DNA from: Caulobacter sp. UNC358MFTsu5.1
Lineage (GTDB): Bacteria; Pseudomonadota; Alphaproteobacteria; Caulobacterales; Caulobacteraceae
Assembly (NCBI RefSeq): GCF_000712075.1
Contig: NZ_JONW01000008.1
Coordinates: 186,001 to 250,000 of the forward strand
DNA: 64,000 nt
Direction: 5' to 3'
A program made the position numbers and the translations under genes. This document shows positions 1 to 8,469 of the stretch, piece by piece (within the stretch, counting starts at the first letter, position 1; each line of letters opens with the position of its first letter). The notes beneath the pieces are model-generated. The model was not told the DNA's origin. It ran no database searches and was given only the letters and a program-made list of their open reading frames with translations.

Positions 1-2
1 TG

Positions 3-653
3 AACAACGTGGTGCTGCTGGCCCAGGCCGCCGACGCCAAGCTGGTCTATTTCTCGACCTCGGAAGTCTACGGCCCCACCGACGGGCCGATGGACGAGGC
101 CGACACCGTCCCACGCCCCAACAACCGCTACGGCCTGACCAAGCTGCTGGGCGAGCAGTTGGTCGACTACGAGGTGGCCCAGCACGGTCTGCGCGCGGTC
201 ACCCTGCGGCCGTTCATGATCTATGACGAGAACGAGGACTTCGGCGACCACCGCTCGGCCATGATCCGCTTCGCCCACGACCTGGCGCGCGGCCGGCCGA
301 TCGAGGTGCATCGCGGCAGCGCCCGCGGCTGGCTGCACATCTCCGACGCCGTGCGCGCCATCGAGGCGGCGGCGGGGGTCGAGGAGCACGCGGTCATCAA
401 TATCGGCCACCCGGACGTGGCGCCGATCGAGGACCTGGCCGAGGGGCTGCGCGCTCGGCTGAACGCCTCGCCGTCGTTGATCACCCTCCACGACCTGCCG
501 GCCCGGATGACCGCCGCCAAGCAGCCCAGCTTGGCCCGCATGCGCGACCTGCTGGGCGTGACGCCCAAGGTGTCGCTGGACGAGGGCCTGGACCGCGTGG
601 TGGCGCGGGTGCGGGCCCGCCTGGCGCACGCCCAGACCGGTCAGCCGGCGTGA
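3..653 (+). CDS. NAD-dependent nucleotide-sugar epimerase/dehydratase, 5' truncated by the window
   Basis: Partial gene: the reading frame is already open at base 3, so the N-terminal Rossmann half (GxxGxxG) lies outside the window. What remains has the short-chain epimerase active-site block: STSEVYG carrying the catalytic Thr/Ser, then NRYGLTK with the Tyr-x-x-x-Lys pair, followed by the substrate-binding region (LRPFMIYD, then GWLHISDAVRAI). This is typical of the extended SDR family acting on UDP- or dTDP-sugars. The stop overlaps the GTG of the following UDP-GlcNAc 2-epimerase (GTGA), so the two are translationally coupled. That suggests a shared role in making a sugar nucleotide for surface polysaccharide. 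The exact substrate cannot be told from the fragment. Confidence 0.85.
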   Translation, partial: NNVVLLAQAADAKLVYFSTSEVYGPTDGPMDEADTVPRPNNRYGLTKLLGEQLVDYEVAQHGLRAVTLRPFMIYDENEDFGDHRSAMIRFAHDLARGRPIEVHRGSARGWLHISDAVRAIEAAAGVEEHAVINIGHPDVAPIEDLAEGLRARLNASPSLITLHDLPARMTAAKQPSLARMRDLLGVTPKVSLDEGLDRVVARVRARLAHAQTGQPA

Positions 654-1750
654 CACGCCTGCTGACCGTGGTCGGCGCCCGGCCCCAGTTCGTCAAGGCC
701 ATGCCGGTCAGCCGCGCCATCGCCCGCGCCCCGGACCTGACCGAGGTCCTGATCCATACCGGCCAGCACCACGACGCGGCGCTGTCCGACAGCTTCTTCC
801 GCGACCTGGCCCTGCCCGAACCGGCCGTAAACCTGGGGATCCACGGCGGCTCGCACGGCGAGATGACCGGACGGATGCTGGCGGCCCTGGATGGGGTCAT
901 CGCCCGCCACGCGCCCGACCTGGTGATCGTCTACGGCGACACCAACTCGACCCTGGCCGGGGCCCTGGCGGCGGCCAAGGCCGGGGTGCCGGTGGCCCAT
1001 GTCGAGGCGGGGCTGCGGGTCTTCGACCGCACGATGCCGGAGGAGACCAACCGCGTGGTCGTCGACCACCTGAGCCGCCTGCTGTTCGCCCCGACCCGCG
1101 CGGCCGTCGGCCATCTGGCGCGCGAGGGGATCGTCGAGGGCGTGCACCATGTGGGCGACGTGATGCAGGACGCGGTCCTGGCCATGGCCGCCCTACCCCC
1201 CAAAAGCAGGAAGGAGGGCGGGGACAGCGCCCTGCATCGCCTGTCCCTGCCGCCGGGCGCCTACGCCGTCGCCACCCTGCACCGCGCGGCCACGACGCAG
1301 AGCGCCGCCAGCCTGGCCGCCGCCGTGGGCTACCTGCGCCGGTACGTGCACCGCATGCCGGTGATCCTGCCCCTGCATCCGCGCACCCGCGAGGCGGCGG
1401 CCCGGTTCGGGGTCGACCTGTCGGGCCTGACGGTGGTCGAGCCGCTCGGCCCGGTCGACATGCAGCGGCTGCTGGCCGACTGCGCCCTGGTGCTCACCGA
1501 TTCCGGCGGCCTGCAGAAGGAGGCCTATTTTCATCGCAAGCCCTGTGTCACGCTGCGCGACGACACCGAATGGAGCGAGACGGTGGAGGCGGGCTGGAAC
1601 CGGCTGTGGACCGTGGACGACTACCGGCCCCGGCGCGAGATCGACGACTACGGCGCGGGCGACGCGGCCGAGCGGATCGTCGCGACGATCGCGCGGTTCC
1701 TCGACGAAGCCCCGGCGGTTCCGCGCGCCATGACGGGAGCCCGCCCATGA
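650..1750 (+). CDS. wecB: UDP-N-acetylglucosamine 2-epimerase (non-hydrolysing)
   Basis: 366 residues, the normal length for the WecB/MnaA family, which interconverts UDP-GlcNAc and UDP-ManNAc in the cytoplasm. Family landmarks are in order: VGARPQFVKA at the N-terminus, HTGQHHD around residue 38, YGDTNSTLAG near 95, HVEAGLR near 115 followed by PEETNR, HPRTRE near 240, and TDSGGLQKEA near 280 with the UDP-binding Ser-Gly-Gly. The GTG start overlaps the upstream stop, and the stop overlaps the ATG of the next gene, so it is the middle of a three-gene coupled operon. A symbol is given by family; a related hexosamine epimerase such as WbpI is possible. Confidence 0.9.
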   Translation: MTRLLTVVGARPQFVKAMPVSRAIARAPDLTEVLIHTGQHHDAALSDSFFRDLALPEPAVNLGIHGGSHGEMTGRMLAALDGVIARHAPDLVIVYGDTNSTLAGALAAAKAGVPVAHVEAGLRVFDRTMPEETNRVVVDHLSRLLFAPTRAAVGHLAREGIVEGVHHVGDVMQDAVLAMAALPPKSRKEGGDSALHRLSLPPGAYAVATLHRAATTQSAASLAAAVGYLRRYVHRMPVILPLHPRTREAAARFGVDLSGLTVVEPLGPVDMQRLLADCALVLTDSGGLQKEAYFHRKPCVTLRDDTEWSETVEAGWNRLWTVDDYRPRREIDDYGAGDAAERIVATIARFLDEAPAVPRAMTGARP

Positions 1751-3132
1751 AGGATACCCACGACGGCCCCCGCCCGCCCCTGCCGGCGCACGACGTGGCC
1801 TGCGACCAGTCGGTCGGCGACGCCCGCGACGGGAAGGCGCGCCCGCTGCGCATCCTGCTGGCCTGCAACTACGACCCCCGCAACGCGGCCACGGTCTGCG
1901 ACCACATCAACGCCTTCGCCCGCTATTCCCGCCACGAGGTCCGGGTGCTGTCGCGCGTGGGCGAGATCTTCGACGACGTGAAGCTGGACCAGTTCGACGC
2001 CGTCGTGATCCACTATTCGCTGTTCCTGGCGATCGAGGGCTTCGTCGGCCCGCGTTCGCGTCGCGCCCTGGCCGCCTTCCAGGGCGCCAAGGCGGTGTTC
2101 ATCCAGGACGAGTACCGCTTCGTGAACGCCACGCTCGAGGCCCTTGAGGCCTGCGGCGTCGACCTGGTCTTCACCTGCCTGGGCGCCGCCGAGGCCGAGC
2201 AGGTCTATGGCCGGGTGAGCGGCCTTCGCACCCAGCAGGTGCTGACCGGCTACGTGCCGCACTGGCTGACACACTATCCGCCAGTACCGCTGGCGGCCCG
2301 CAGGACCATGGTCGGCTATCGCGGCCGAACCTATCCGGCCTGGCACGGCGAGCAGGGGCGCGAGAAGGTCCGCATCGGCAAGCTGTTCAAGCGCGACGCC
2401 CGCCGGTTCGGCATCTCGACCGACATCGCCTGGTCCGAGCGCAGCCGGCTCTACGGCCGCGACTGGCTGAAGTTCCTGCGCAACTGCCAGGCCGTGCTGG
2501 CCGTCGAGAGCGGGGCCAGCGTCTTCGACTTCGACGGCGCGGTGGCCGCGCGGACCGAGAGCTTCGCCGCCCTGATCGAGCGCCCCCACCCGATCCCGGG
2601 CCTGGGCAAGAAGCCCTCCTACGAGATGCTGCGCGACAAGTTCTTCGCCGGGCGCGAGGACCAGATCGACATCGCCCAGATTTCGCCCCGGGTGTTCGAG
2701 GCGATCGCCTTGCGCACCCTGATCATCGCCTATCCGGGACGCTATTCGGGGGTGCTGGAGCCCTGGCGGCACTATGTCCCGCTCGACAAGGACCACGGCA
2801 ACATGGCGCAGGTGGCGGCCGTGCTGCGCGACCCCGAGCGGGTCGCCGAGATCATCACCAACGCCTATGCCGAGATCGCCCTCAACCCGACCTACGGCTA
2901 CGGGGCGATGATCGAGGTGTTCGACCGGCGGATGGACGAGACCGCGGCGGGACGGCCGCGCGCGATCGTCAACGAGCGCGCCGACGCCAAGTTCCGCAAG
3001 ACCTTCCCGTTCGTGCAGATCGACAATCCGCACGAGATGCGCCCGCCCGGCTTGGTCTGGCGCGCGGCTCGGGCGGCCGTCCGCCGCCTGGGCCTGGAAG
3101 GCCTAGCGCGCCGCGTGCTGCGCCGGCGCTAG
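1747..3132 (+). CDS. Glycosyltransferase-like protein, coupled to the sugar epimerases
   Basis: 461 residues. The ATG at 1747 overlaps the wecB stop (ATGA); the same frame is open further upstream but that part is antisense-type sequence inside wecB. The core begins RILLACNYDPRNAATVCDHI, like a GT-B N-terminal domain. The C-terminal half has an EAIALRT...YPGRYSGVLEPWRHYVPLDKD block, which resembles the donor-binding half of GT-B enzymes. The last 25 residues are Arg-rich, as in many peripheral membrane glycosyltransferases. The C-terminal block is clearly related to that of the convergent gene ending at 3293. The family cannot be named with certainty; context suggests a polysaccharide-assembly transferase. 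Confidence 0.6.
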   Translation: MKDTHDGPRPPLPAHDVACDQSVGDARDGKARPLRILLACNYDPRNAATVCDHINAFARYSRHEVRVLSRVGEIFDDVKLDQFDAVVIHYSLFLAIEGFVGPRSRRALAAFQGAKAVFIQDEYRFVNATLEALEACGVDLVFTCLGAAEAEQVYGRVSGLRTQQVLTGYVPHWLTHYPPVPLAARRTMVGYRGRTYPAWHGEQGREKVRIGKLFKRDARRFGISTDIAWSERSRLYGRDWLKFLRNCQAVLAVESGASVFDFDGAVAARTESFAALIERPHPIPGLGKKPSYEMLRDKFFAGREDQIDIAQISPRVFEAIALRTLIIAYPGRYSGVLEPWRHYVPLDKDHGNMAQVAAVLRDPERVAEIITNAYAEIALNPTYGYGAMIEVFDRRMDETAAGRPRAIVNERADAKFRKTFPFVQIDNPHEMRPPGLVWRAARAAVRRLGLEGLARRVLRRR

Positions 3133-3137
3133 GCCGC

Positions 3138-3296
3138 CTAGTCCACGCCGATCCAGCGCCGCAGGATCGGCAGCCGCGCGATGGCGCCCAGGCGGCGACG
3201 CAGCATCGGCGCCTTGAGCAGGCGCGACTCCACGATGATCACCGCCCACGCGCCCCAGTCGCGCAGCCGCAGGAACAGGGCCAGGCCCCGCCTCAC
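3138..3296 (-). CDS. Small basic hypothetical protein (52 aa), coupled to upstream gene
   Basis: A short frame that starts with GTG at 3296, overlapping the stop of the upstream minus-strand gene (GTGA arrangement), and runs 52 codons to a TAG at 3138. The product is Arg-rich with an amphipathic or weakly hydrophobic stretch (DWGAWAVIIVES) and ends LRRWIGVD. Tails like this are common at the C-termini of glycosyltransferases. It may be a real coupled small protein, or the displaced tail of the 361-residue protein, whose paralogue has a long C-terminal extension. No database family is recognised. It almost fills the gap between the two convergent genes, which also favours coding. Confidence 0.4.
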   Translation of the reverse strand: MRRGLALFLRLRDWGAWAVIIVESRLLKAPMLRRRLGAIARLPILRRWIGVD

Positions 3297-4378
3297 GCCA
3301 ACACCTGGTCGGCGATCTCGCGCACCACCGTGCGCCAGCTGTAGCGGCCCGAGGCCACGATCTCGGCGTGCGCGCGATCGACCATCGCCTGGGCATGCCG
3401 TGGATCGCGGCTGAGATCGAGGGCCGCCTCGATATCCGACAGGTCGCGGCGGACCGGCTGGTAGTGGACCCCGGCCTCGAGGACGCCGCTGTAGCCGCCC
3501 TCGACCAGCACCTGGAAGGTCCGGGTGGCCGCCGCCTCCAGGTGGCGCGGCGACATCGCCCGGATCTCAGCCTCCGGTTCCAGGGCGATCACGGAGTCGG
3601 GCGGCGTCCACCCTTCGCCGCCCGGCGGCGGCGGGGCGCCGGTCGGCAGCACGCCCGTCGGATCGACCAGGGACGAGCCGCCCTCGACCCCGACCACCGC
3701 CCGGCTGGCGGCCAGCAGCCGGATCCAGGCCTCGCCGGCCAGCCTGCGCTCGCCGTCCACCGCCACATCGGCGCGATGGCCGCGCGCCCGGGCCCAGTCG
3801 GACGCGCGCAGCCCGACCTCGCGCTTGAGGGCGCCCATCTCGCCCAGCCAGGCCGGCGCCTCCCAGGCGCGGTAGCTGACGGCGATCGACCGACGGTCCA
3901 GGTCGCTGGAGGCCCGCCGCATCAGCCGGTCGTCGATATAGCTGGTCAGGAAGCGCCGCAGGGCGAACGGCCTCTGGACCGTCGGATAGACGCTGTCCCA
4001 CAGGGCCGGCTCCAGGGCGGTGAGCAGCAGGTCGATCCGCGTCTCGACCAGCACGTCGCGCAGGCTCTGCAGGCCCAGGAACTCGTCCAGCGGCGCGGCG
4101 ACGCGGCGCGCCCGGGCCGGCGCGGCCTCCATCGCTCGCCGCAGCCCGCCCAGGCCGACGCGGGTGTAGCGCGCGGTCAGGGCCGTGGCGTCGACCAGCA
4201 CCAGCTCGGGGTCCAACTGGGTGATCCAGGCCGGGCTGAAGGGGAAGCCGATGTTCAGGAACACCACGCGCCCGGGGAAATAGGTCTTCCAGGCGAAGAT
4301 CCGCTGATGCTCCCAGCGACGCATCGGCCACTGGCCGCGCCAGTTGTACAAGACCAGGGCGGTCGGCCTGTTACGCAT
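3293..4378 (-). CDS. Glycosyltransferase-like protein, paralogue of the 1747-3132 product
   Basis: 361 residues. No family can be assigned with certainty, but the C-terminal half parallels the convergent neighbour: AVVGVEGGSSLVDPTG matches AVLAVESGASVFDFDG, and the block ending EGGYSGVLEAGVHYQPVRRDL matches PGRYSGVLEPWRHYVPLDKD. This indicates two diverged copies of one enzyme type. The N-terminus (TALVLYNWRGQWPMRRWEHQ) is different and lacks the long C-terminal extension of the paralogue. The stop overlaps a 52-codon frame. Context with nucleotide-sugar epimerases suggests transfer of a sugar to a surface glycan; that is inference. Confidence 0.6.
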   Translation of the reverse strand: MRNRPTALVLYNWRGQWPMRRWEHQRIFAWKTYFPGRVVFLNIGFPFSPAWITQLDPELVLVDATALTARYTRVGLGGLRRAMEAAPARARRVAAPLDEFLGLQSLRDVLVETRIDLLLTALEPALWDSVYPTVQRPFALRRFLTSYIDDRLMRRASSDLDRRSIAVSYRAWEAPAWLGEMGALKREVGLRASDWARARGHRADVAVDGERRLAGEAWIRLLAASRAVVGVEGGSSLVDPTGVLPTGAPPPPGGEGWTPPDSVIALEPEAEIRAMSPRHLEAAATRTFQVLVEGGYSGVLEAGVHYQPVRRDLSDIEAALDLSRDPRHAQAMVDRAHAEIVASGRYSWRTVVREIADQVLA

Positions 4379-4495
4379 GTCCGGCGAACTGAGCCCGGAT
4401 GAGACGCGAAACCATGTACGCCGCCTTACGTGGAAGCGCCCGACGCGCTCGCGTCAAACGTCGTCGGCGGCGACGGTCCCTGTCAACGCCTAAGG

Positions 4496-5629
4496 CTATC
4501 GCCCGTGGGCCGCGCCTTGCGCCCCGCGCAGGGTCTCGGACGGGGACTCGCCGAACATGGCCCGATAGGCGCCGGAAAAGCGGCCCAGCTCCCAGAAGCC
4601 CTGGTCCAGCGCCACCTGGGTGACCGTGGTCGGGTGGCGGCCGGCGTCGAGCAGCCGGGCCCGGGCCGCCGACATGTTCTTCAGCCGCAGATAGGCCTTG
4701 GGACTGATGTCGAGCAGGTCGTGGAAGGCGCGGTACAGGGTGCGGCGCGAGATGTTCAGGGCCACGCAGATGTCCTCGATCTGCACCGCCTGCCGGGCCC
4801 CGCCGCTTTCCAGGAAGTCTTCCGCGCCGCGCACGATGCGGGCGGCGTTCAGCGCGCCCTGCCGCCGCGCGCCCTCGACCTTGACCTCGGCCAGGGCGGT
4901 CAGCAGGCCGTCCAGCAGCTCGTTGCGCAGGAAGGCGACGGCCCCGCTGGGCACGCCGCCGCTCATGGCCCGCAACATGCCGGCGCAGCCCTGCAGCACG
5001 CGCTTGCAGGCGGCCCGGGCCTCGGGCGGGGGCGAATAGACGGCGGGCTCGGTCCAGAAGCACGGGTCGGCCAGCCACTCGAACGCCTCGGCCCGCTGCA
5101 TCACCAGGCCCCACGGCGCGGTGACGACGGCGTAGGCGACATGACCCTGGAAGCGCCCGTCCAGCTCGCCGCCCGGCGGGATGGCGACGATGTCGCCCTC
5201 CTCCACCCGGTGGCCCCATTGGTTCAGCACGCCCTCCTGCTCCATCACCGAGACCAGGCTGAAGGCCTTGCGCGACATCACCCCGCGCACGCGCAGGTCG
5301 CCGTCGAAGGCCCCGGAGTCGAAGCCCATGTCGCCCAGGCTGGCCCGCAGCAGATGGCCCCGGCAGGGCTCCGGCGTCAGCTGGGTGATCGACAGGTCGC
5401 GGCCGGCGGCGTGGGCCCAGACCTCGTGCGGACCGCGGGTGTCGCGCAGCTCCACATGTCCCAGGGACACCGGCGCCGCCCGTCCGCCGAACGAACGCTC
5501 CTCGTCGAACGCGCCGGTGATCAGCCCTTCGTCGGCCAGATCGGCGCTCGACGAAGTCTCCCTGGCCGGCCGCCAATCGGCGTCCGGCCAAGATCGGGAA
5601 CCACTTTCCCTCCAGCCTTCATTGTCCAT
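4496..5629 (-). CDS. AraC-family transcriptional regulator
   Basis: 377 residues. The C-terminal ~110 residues carry the double helix-turn-helix of the AraC family: EDICVALNISRRTLYRAFHD forms the first HTH, and TVTQVALDQGFWELGRFSGAYRAMFGESPSE matches the second HTH signature. The N-terminal part (residues 50-220) looks like a cupin-type effector domain (EEGDIVAIPPGGELDG). It lies alone, minus strand, downstream of an AT-rich intergenic region. The regulated genes and ligand are not apparent. The start at 5629 has a purine-rich stretch (GGAGAGG) a few bases upstream. Confidence 0.85.
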   Translation of the reverse strand: MDNEGWRESGSRSWPDADWRPARETSSSADLADEGLITGAFDEERSFGGRAAPVSLGHVELRDTRGPHEVWAHAAGRDLSITQLTPEPCRGHLLRASLGDMGFDSGAFDGDLRVRGVMSRKAFSLVSVMEQEGVLNQWGHRVEEGDIVAIPPGGELDGRFQGHVAYAVVTAPWGLVMQRAEAFEWLADPCFWTEPAVYSPPPEARAACKRVLQGCAGMLRAMSGGVPSGAVAFLRNELLDGLLTALAEVKVEGARRQGALNAARIVRGAEDFLESGGARQAVQIEDICVALNISRRTLYRAFHDLLDISPKAYLRLKNMSAARARLLDAGRHPTTVTQVALDQGFWELGRFSGAYRAMFGESPSETLRGAQGAAHGR

Positions 5630-5965
5630 CGGACCTCTCCTGGCGGGGACCGTGCGATCAATGACGCCTGAGTCATGACCTTAAAGCGATCGCACCTGTC
5701 GTCGCGCCCGATTCACCCTGCAACGATGGCACGGCCCATCTGTGTTGTAAGTAAGGTGAAACCACTAGAAAGCATCGAAACAACAGACAAAATTACAAAT
5801 TTTCGTATGGCGCAGCTTGATAACCAAGTTTAGTGTATAGTTAATTTAACATTATTCATTAATACATAAAATCAGAAGGAACAGGTGCGAGATTGGCACT
5901 TGCCGCATAGCAGACTGAGAGATTCGGAAGAAACATGGTGGCGAAACAGGGTCGCGGAGGACTCT
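5630..5965. other. AT-rich intergenic region between divergent genes
   Basis: About 335 bases without a supported gene. Bases 5740-5880 are strikingly AT-rich compared with the rest of the window, with runs such as TTAATTTAACATTATTC. This looks like promoter or nucleoid-protein-binding DNA serving the plus-strand gene at 5966. An in-frame GTG at 5885 could extend that gene by 27 codons. No convincing sigma70-type -35/-10 pair with standard spacing could be fixed by eye. Confidence 0.5.
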
Positions 5966-6478
5966 ATGGCTCGTCAAAATTGGAAGGAAATGGCGATCTT
6001 CGGGAAACGGAATCTCGCGGAGACTCCGAGCAACCCGCGAGAGCAGGAAGACTGGGCTCAAGCTGTGCGCGACTTGAAGGCCACCTGCGACGGTGAGCGC
6101 CGCCAGAGACGTCAGATCGCCGAAAGCGGCGCCCGCCAGCTGATTCGGGCCCAGGCCGTGCTGCGCGAGGCCGAAACCCGCCAGCGCGACGCCGAAGCGG
6201 CCCTGTCGCGGGCCCGGCGGATGGCCGCGGTGGGCTGGATGGCCGCCGAGGCCTGCCGGGACATGACCGCCCTGCACGCGGTGGCCATGAAGGCCCTGAC
6301 CGCGTCCCGCGAGCGGCTGCACGGCGACCACCGGACGGTCTGCGAGATCGACTGGGCCCTGGGCGGGCTGAACCAGGCCGAGCAGATGCTGGAGCGGGTG
6401 ACCGCCTATCTCGACGCCCGGCGCGAAACCGCCCAGGGGGCCCGCATCGACGGGTTGCTGACCGGACAGCTGAGCTAG
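5966..6478 (+). CDS. Coiled-coil protein with a degenerate histidine-kinase-like segment
   Basis: 170 residues from the ATG at 5966, chosen because GGAGG sits 5 bases upstream; an in-frame GTG at 5885 would give 197. Residues 35-90 are heptad-like and rich in Arg, Glu and Ala (coiled coil). The following RMAAVGWMAAEACRDMTAL resembles the start of the HisKA helix in hybrid kinases (KMEAVGQLTGGIAHDFNNL), but the phosphoacceptor His is replaced by Arg and no ATPase domain follows. It may therefore be a kinase-derived dimerisation module or simply a coiled coil; function unknown. The stop codon overlaps the first base of a dispersed palindromic repeat. Confidence 0.65.
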   Translation: MARQNWKEMAIFGKRNLAETPSNPREQEDWAQAVRDLKATCDGERRQRRQIAESGARQLIRAQAVLREAETRQRDAEAALSRARRMAAVGWMAAEACRDMTALHAVAMKALTASRERLHGDHRTVCEIDWALGGLNQAEQMLERVTAYLDARRETAQGARIDGLLTGQLS

Positions 6479-6581
6479 TCATCCCGGAAGCCTCGCAGAG
6501 GCTGTCCGGGACCCAGGGGACTGGGCGAAGGCGGTGCGGTTCACCTGGGTCCCGGACAGCGCTGCGCGCTTCCGGGATGAC
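6478..6581. repeat. Dispersed palindromic repeat, family A (copy 1)
   Basis: Begins GTCATCCCGGAAGC and ends GCTTCCGGGATGAC, with inner arms CTGTCCGGGACCCAGG and CCTGGGTCCCGGACAG. The whole element can fold into one long hairpin. Six other copies occur in the window. Copy 1 lies between two convergent genes. Confidence 0.85.
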
Positions 6582-6601
6582 AACAGGATGAGAGCTCCCG
6601 G

Positions 6602-8278
6602 TTACGCCTCGATGTCGACGTTCTTGGTTTCCTTCAGGAACAGGACGCCGACCACGGCCGTCACCGCGGCTACCACGATCGGGTACCAGAGGCCGTAATA
6701 GATGTCGCCCGTGGCCGCGACCATGGCGAAGGCCGTGGTCGGCAGGAAGCCGCCGAACCAGCCGTTGCCGATGTGGTAGGGCAGGCTCATCGAGGTGTAG
6801 CGGATGTTGGTCGGGAACAGCTCGACCAGCATGGCGGCGATCGGCCCGTAGACCATGGTCACATAGATCACCAGGATCGCCAGGACCCCGACCACCAGCG
6901 GCTTGTCGATCAGGGCCGGGTCGGCTTTCGCTGGATAGCCGGCGGCCTTCAGGGCCGCGCCCAGCTGCTTCTCCCAGGCCGTCTTGCGGTCCTTGAAGGC
7001 GGCCTTGTCCAGGGTCTGGCCGGGGAACGAGTCGATGGTCGTGCCGCCGATCCTGATCTGGGCCACGGAGCCGGCCGGCGCGGCCTGGTTGGAATAGGTG
7101 ACGCCGGCCTTGGCCAGGTACGACTTGGCCAGGTCGCACGAGCGGTTGAACACCGTCTTGCCGACCGGATCGAACTGGAACGAGCAGTCGGCCGGGTCGG
7201 CCACCACGGTCACCGGCGCGCTGGCCACGGCCGCGGCCAGCTGCGGATTGGCCGCCGTCGTCAGGGTCTTGAACAGCGGGAAATAGGTCAGGGCCGCCAG
7301 GATGCAGCCCAGCATGATGATCGGCTTGCGGCCGATCTTGTCCGACAGCCAGCCAAAGAACACGAAGAACGGGGTGCCGATCAGCAGGGCGACGGCCACC
7401 AGCAGGTTGGTGATCCCGCCGTCGACCTTGAGCATCTTCTCCAGAAAGAACAGGGCGTAGAACTGGCCGGTGTACCAGACCACCGCCTGACCCGCGGTCA
7501 GACCGACCAGGGCAAGAAGCACGATCTTCAGGTTGCCCCACTTGGCGAACGAGTCGAACAGCGGCCGCTTGCTGCCCTTGCCCTCGTCGACCATGCGCTG
7601 GAACGACGGGCTCTCGGCCAGCTGCAGGCGGATCCACAGCGACACGCCCAGCAGCAGCACCGAGATCAGGAACGGGATGCGCCAGCCGAAGGCCTGGAAG
7701 GCGTCCTCGCCGGTGGCGTTGCGGGTCAGCAGGATCACCACCAGGCTGAGGAACAGGCCGAAGGTGGCCGTCACCTGGATGAAGCTGGTGTAGAAGCCGC
7801 GCTTCCCGGGCGGAGCGTGCTCGGCCACGTAGGTGGCGGCCCCGCCGTATTCGCCGCCCAGGGCCAGGCCCTGGACCAGGCGCATCACCACCAGGGCGAT
7901 AGGCGCGGCGATGCCGATGGTCGCGTAGCTGGGCAGCAGGCCGACCGTGAAGGTCGACAGGCCCATCAGCAGCATGGTGACCAGGAAGGTGTTCTTGCGG
8001 CCCCACAGGTCGCCCAGGCGTCCGAACACCAGGGCCCCGAACGGGCGCACCGCGAAGCCGGCGGCGAAGGCCAGCAGGGCGAAGATGTAGCCGGTCGTCT
8101 CGTTGACGCCCGAGAAGAAGTGCTTGGTGATGTAGGTGGCCAGCGACCCGTAGAGGTAGAAGTCGTACCACTCGAACACGGTGCCGACCGAGGCGGCTCC
8201 GATCACCAGGCCATCCTTGCGCCCCACGGTGCGACCACCCTTGGCGCCCTTCACCGTTTTCGCGGCGTCGCTTCCCAT
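6602..8278 (-). CDS. MFS transporter of the metabolite:H+ symporter (MHS) type
   Basis: 558 residues from the ATG at 8278, which has GGGGGAG six bases upstream; another ATG two codons earlier directly abuts that SD. The start of the domain (FEWYDFYLYGSL), the loop 2-3 motif GRLGDLWGRK and the GLALGGEYGGAATYVAEHAP segment are diagnostic of the MHS family, whose members import dicarboxylates, citrate, proline/betaine or shikimate by proton symport. GWLSDKIGRKP is the second-half copy of the loop motif. About 115 residues (roughly 343-458) are inserted between membrane segments in the second half, with two Cys (365 and 381) that could form a periplasmic disulfide. Substrate unknown. Confidence 0.88.
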   Translation of the reverse strand: MGSDAAKTVKGAKGGRTVGRKDGLVIGAASVGTVFEWYDFYLYGSLATYITKHFFSGVNETTGYIFALLAFAAGFAVRPFGALVFGRLGDLWGRKNTFLVTMLLMGLSTFTVGLLPSYATIGIAAPIALVVMRLVQGLALGGEYGGAATYVAEHAPPGKRGFYTSFIQVTATFGLFLSLVVILLTRNATGEDAFQAFGWRIPFLISVLLLGVSLWIRLQLAESPSFQRMVDEGKGSKRPLFDSFAKWGNLKIVLLALVGLTAGQAVVWYTGQFYALFFLEKMLKVDGGITNLLVAVALLIGTPFFVFFGWLSDKIGRKPIIMLGCILAALTYFPLFKTLTTAANPQLAAAVASAPVTVVADPADCSFQFDPVGKTVFNRSCDLAKSYLAKAGVTYSNQAAPAGSVAQIRIGGTTIDSFPGQTLDKAAFKDRKTAWEKQLGAALKAAGYPAKADPALIDKPLVVGVLAILVIYVTMVYGPIAAMLVELFPTNIRYTSMSLPYHIGNGWFGGFLPTTAFAMVAATGDIYYGLWYPIVVAAVTAVVGVLFLKETKNVDIEA

Positions 8279-8469
8279 TCGCATCTCCCCCTTGGCGTCG
8301 CCGCTTCGGGCGATCCGACCATGTTACCGCAACCACGGCCCGTCACAATGAACGGCGTTCGCGATGTTGGCGAGAGGCTAAACATGAACCTGGCGAAAGC
8401 CGAAGCGTTGGCTCAAAGAAATCTTCGTGGTCCCATTTTCCGGGACCAGATAAGGGATTGGTCACCGGA

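Noticed and set aside
5640-5880. AT-rich island considered as an insertion or prophage attachment site
   Set aside because: No direct repeats, integrase or tRNA gene nearby; better explained as promoter DNA.
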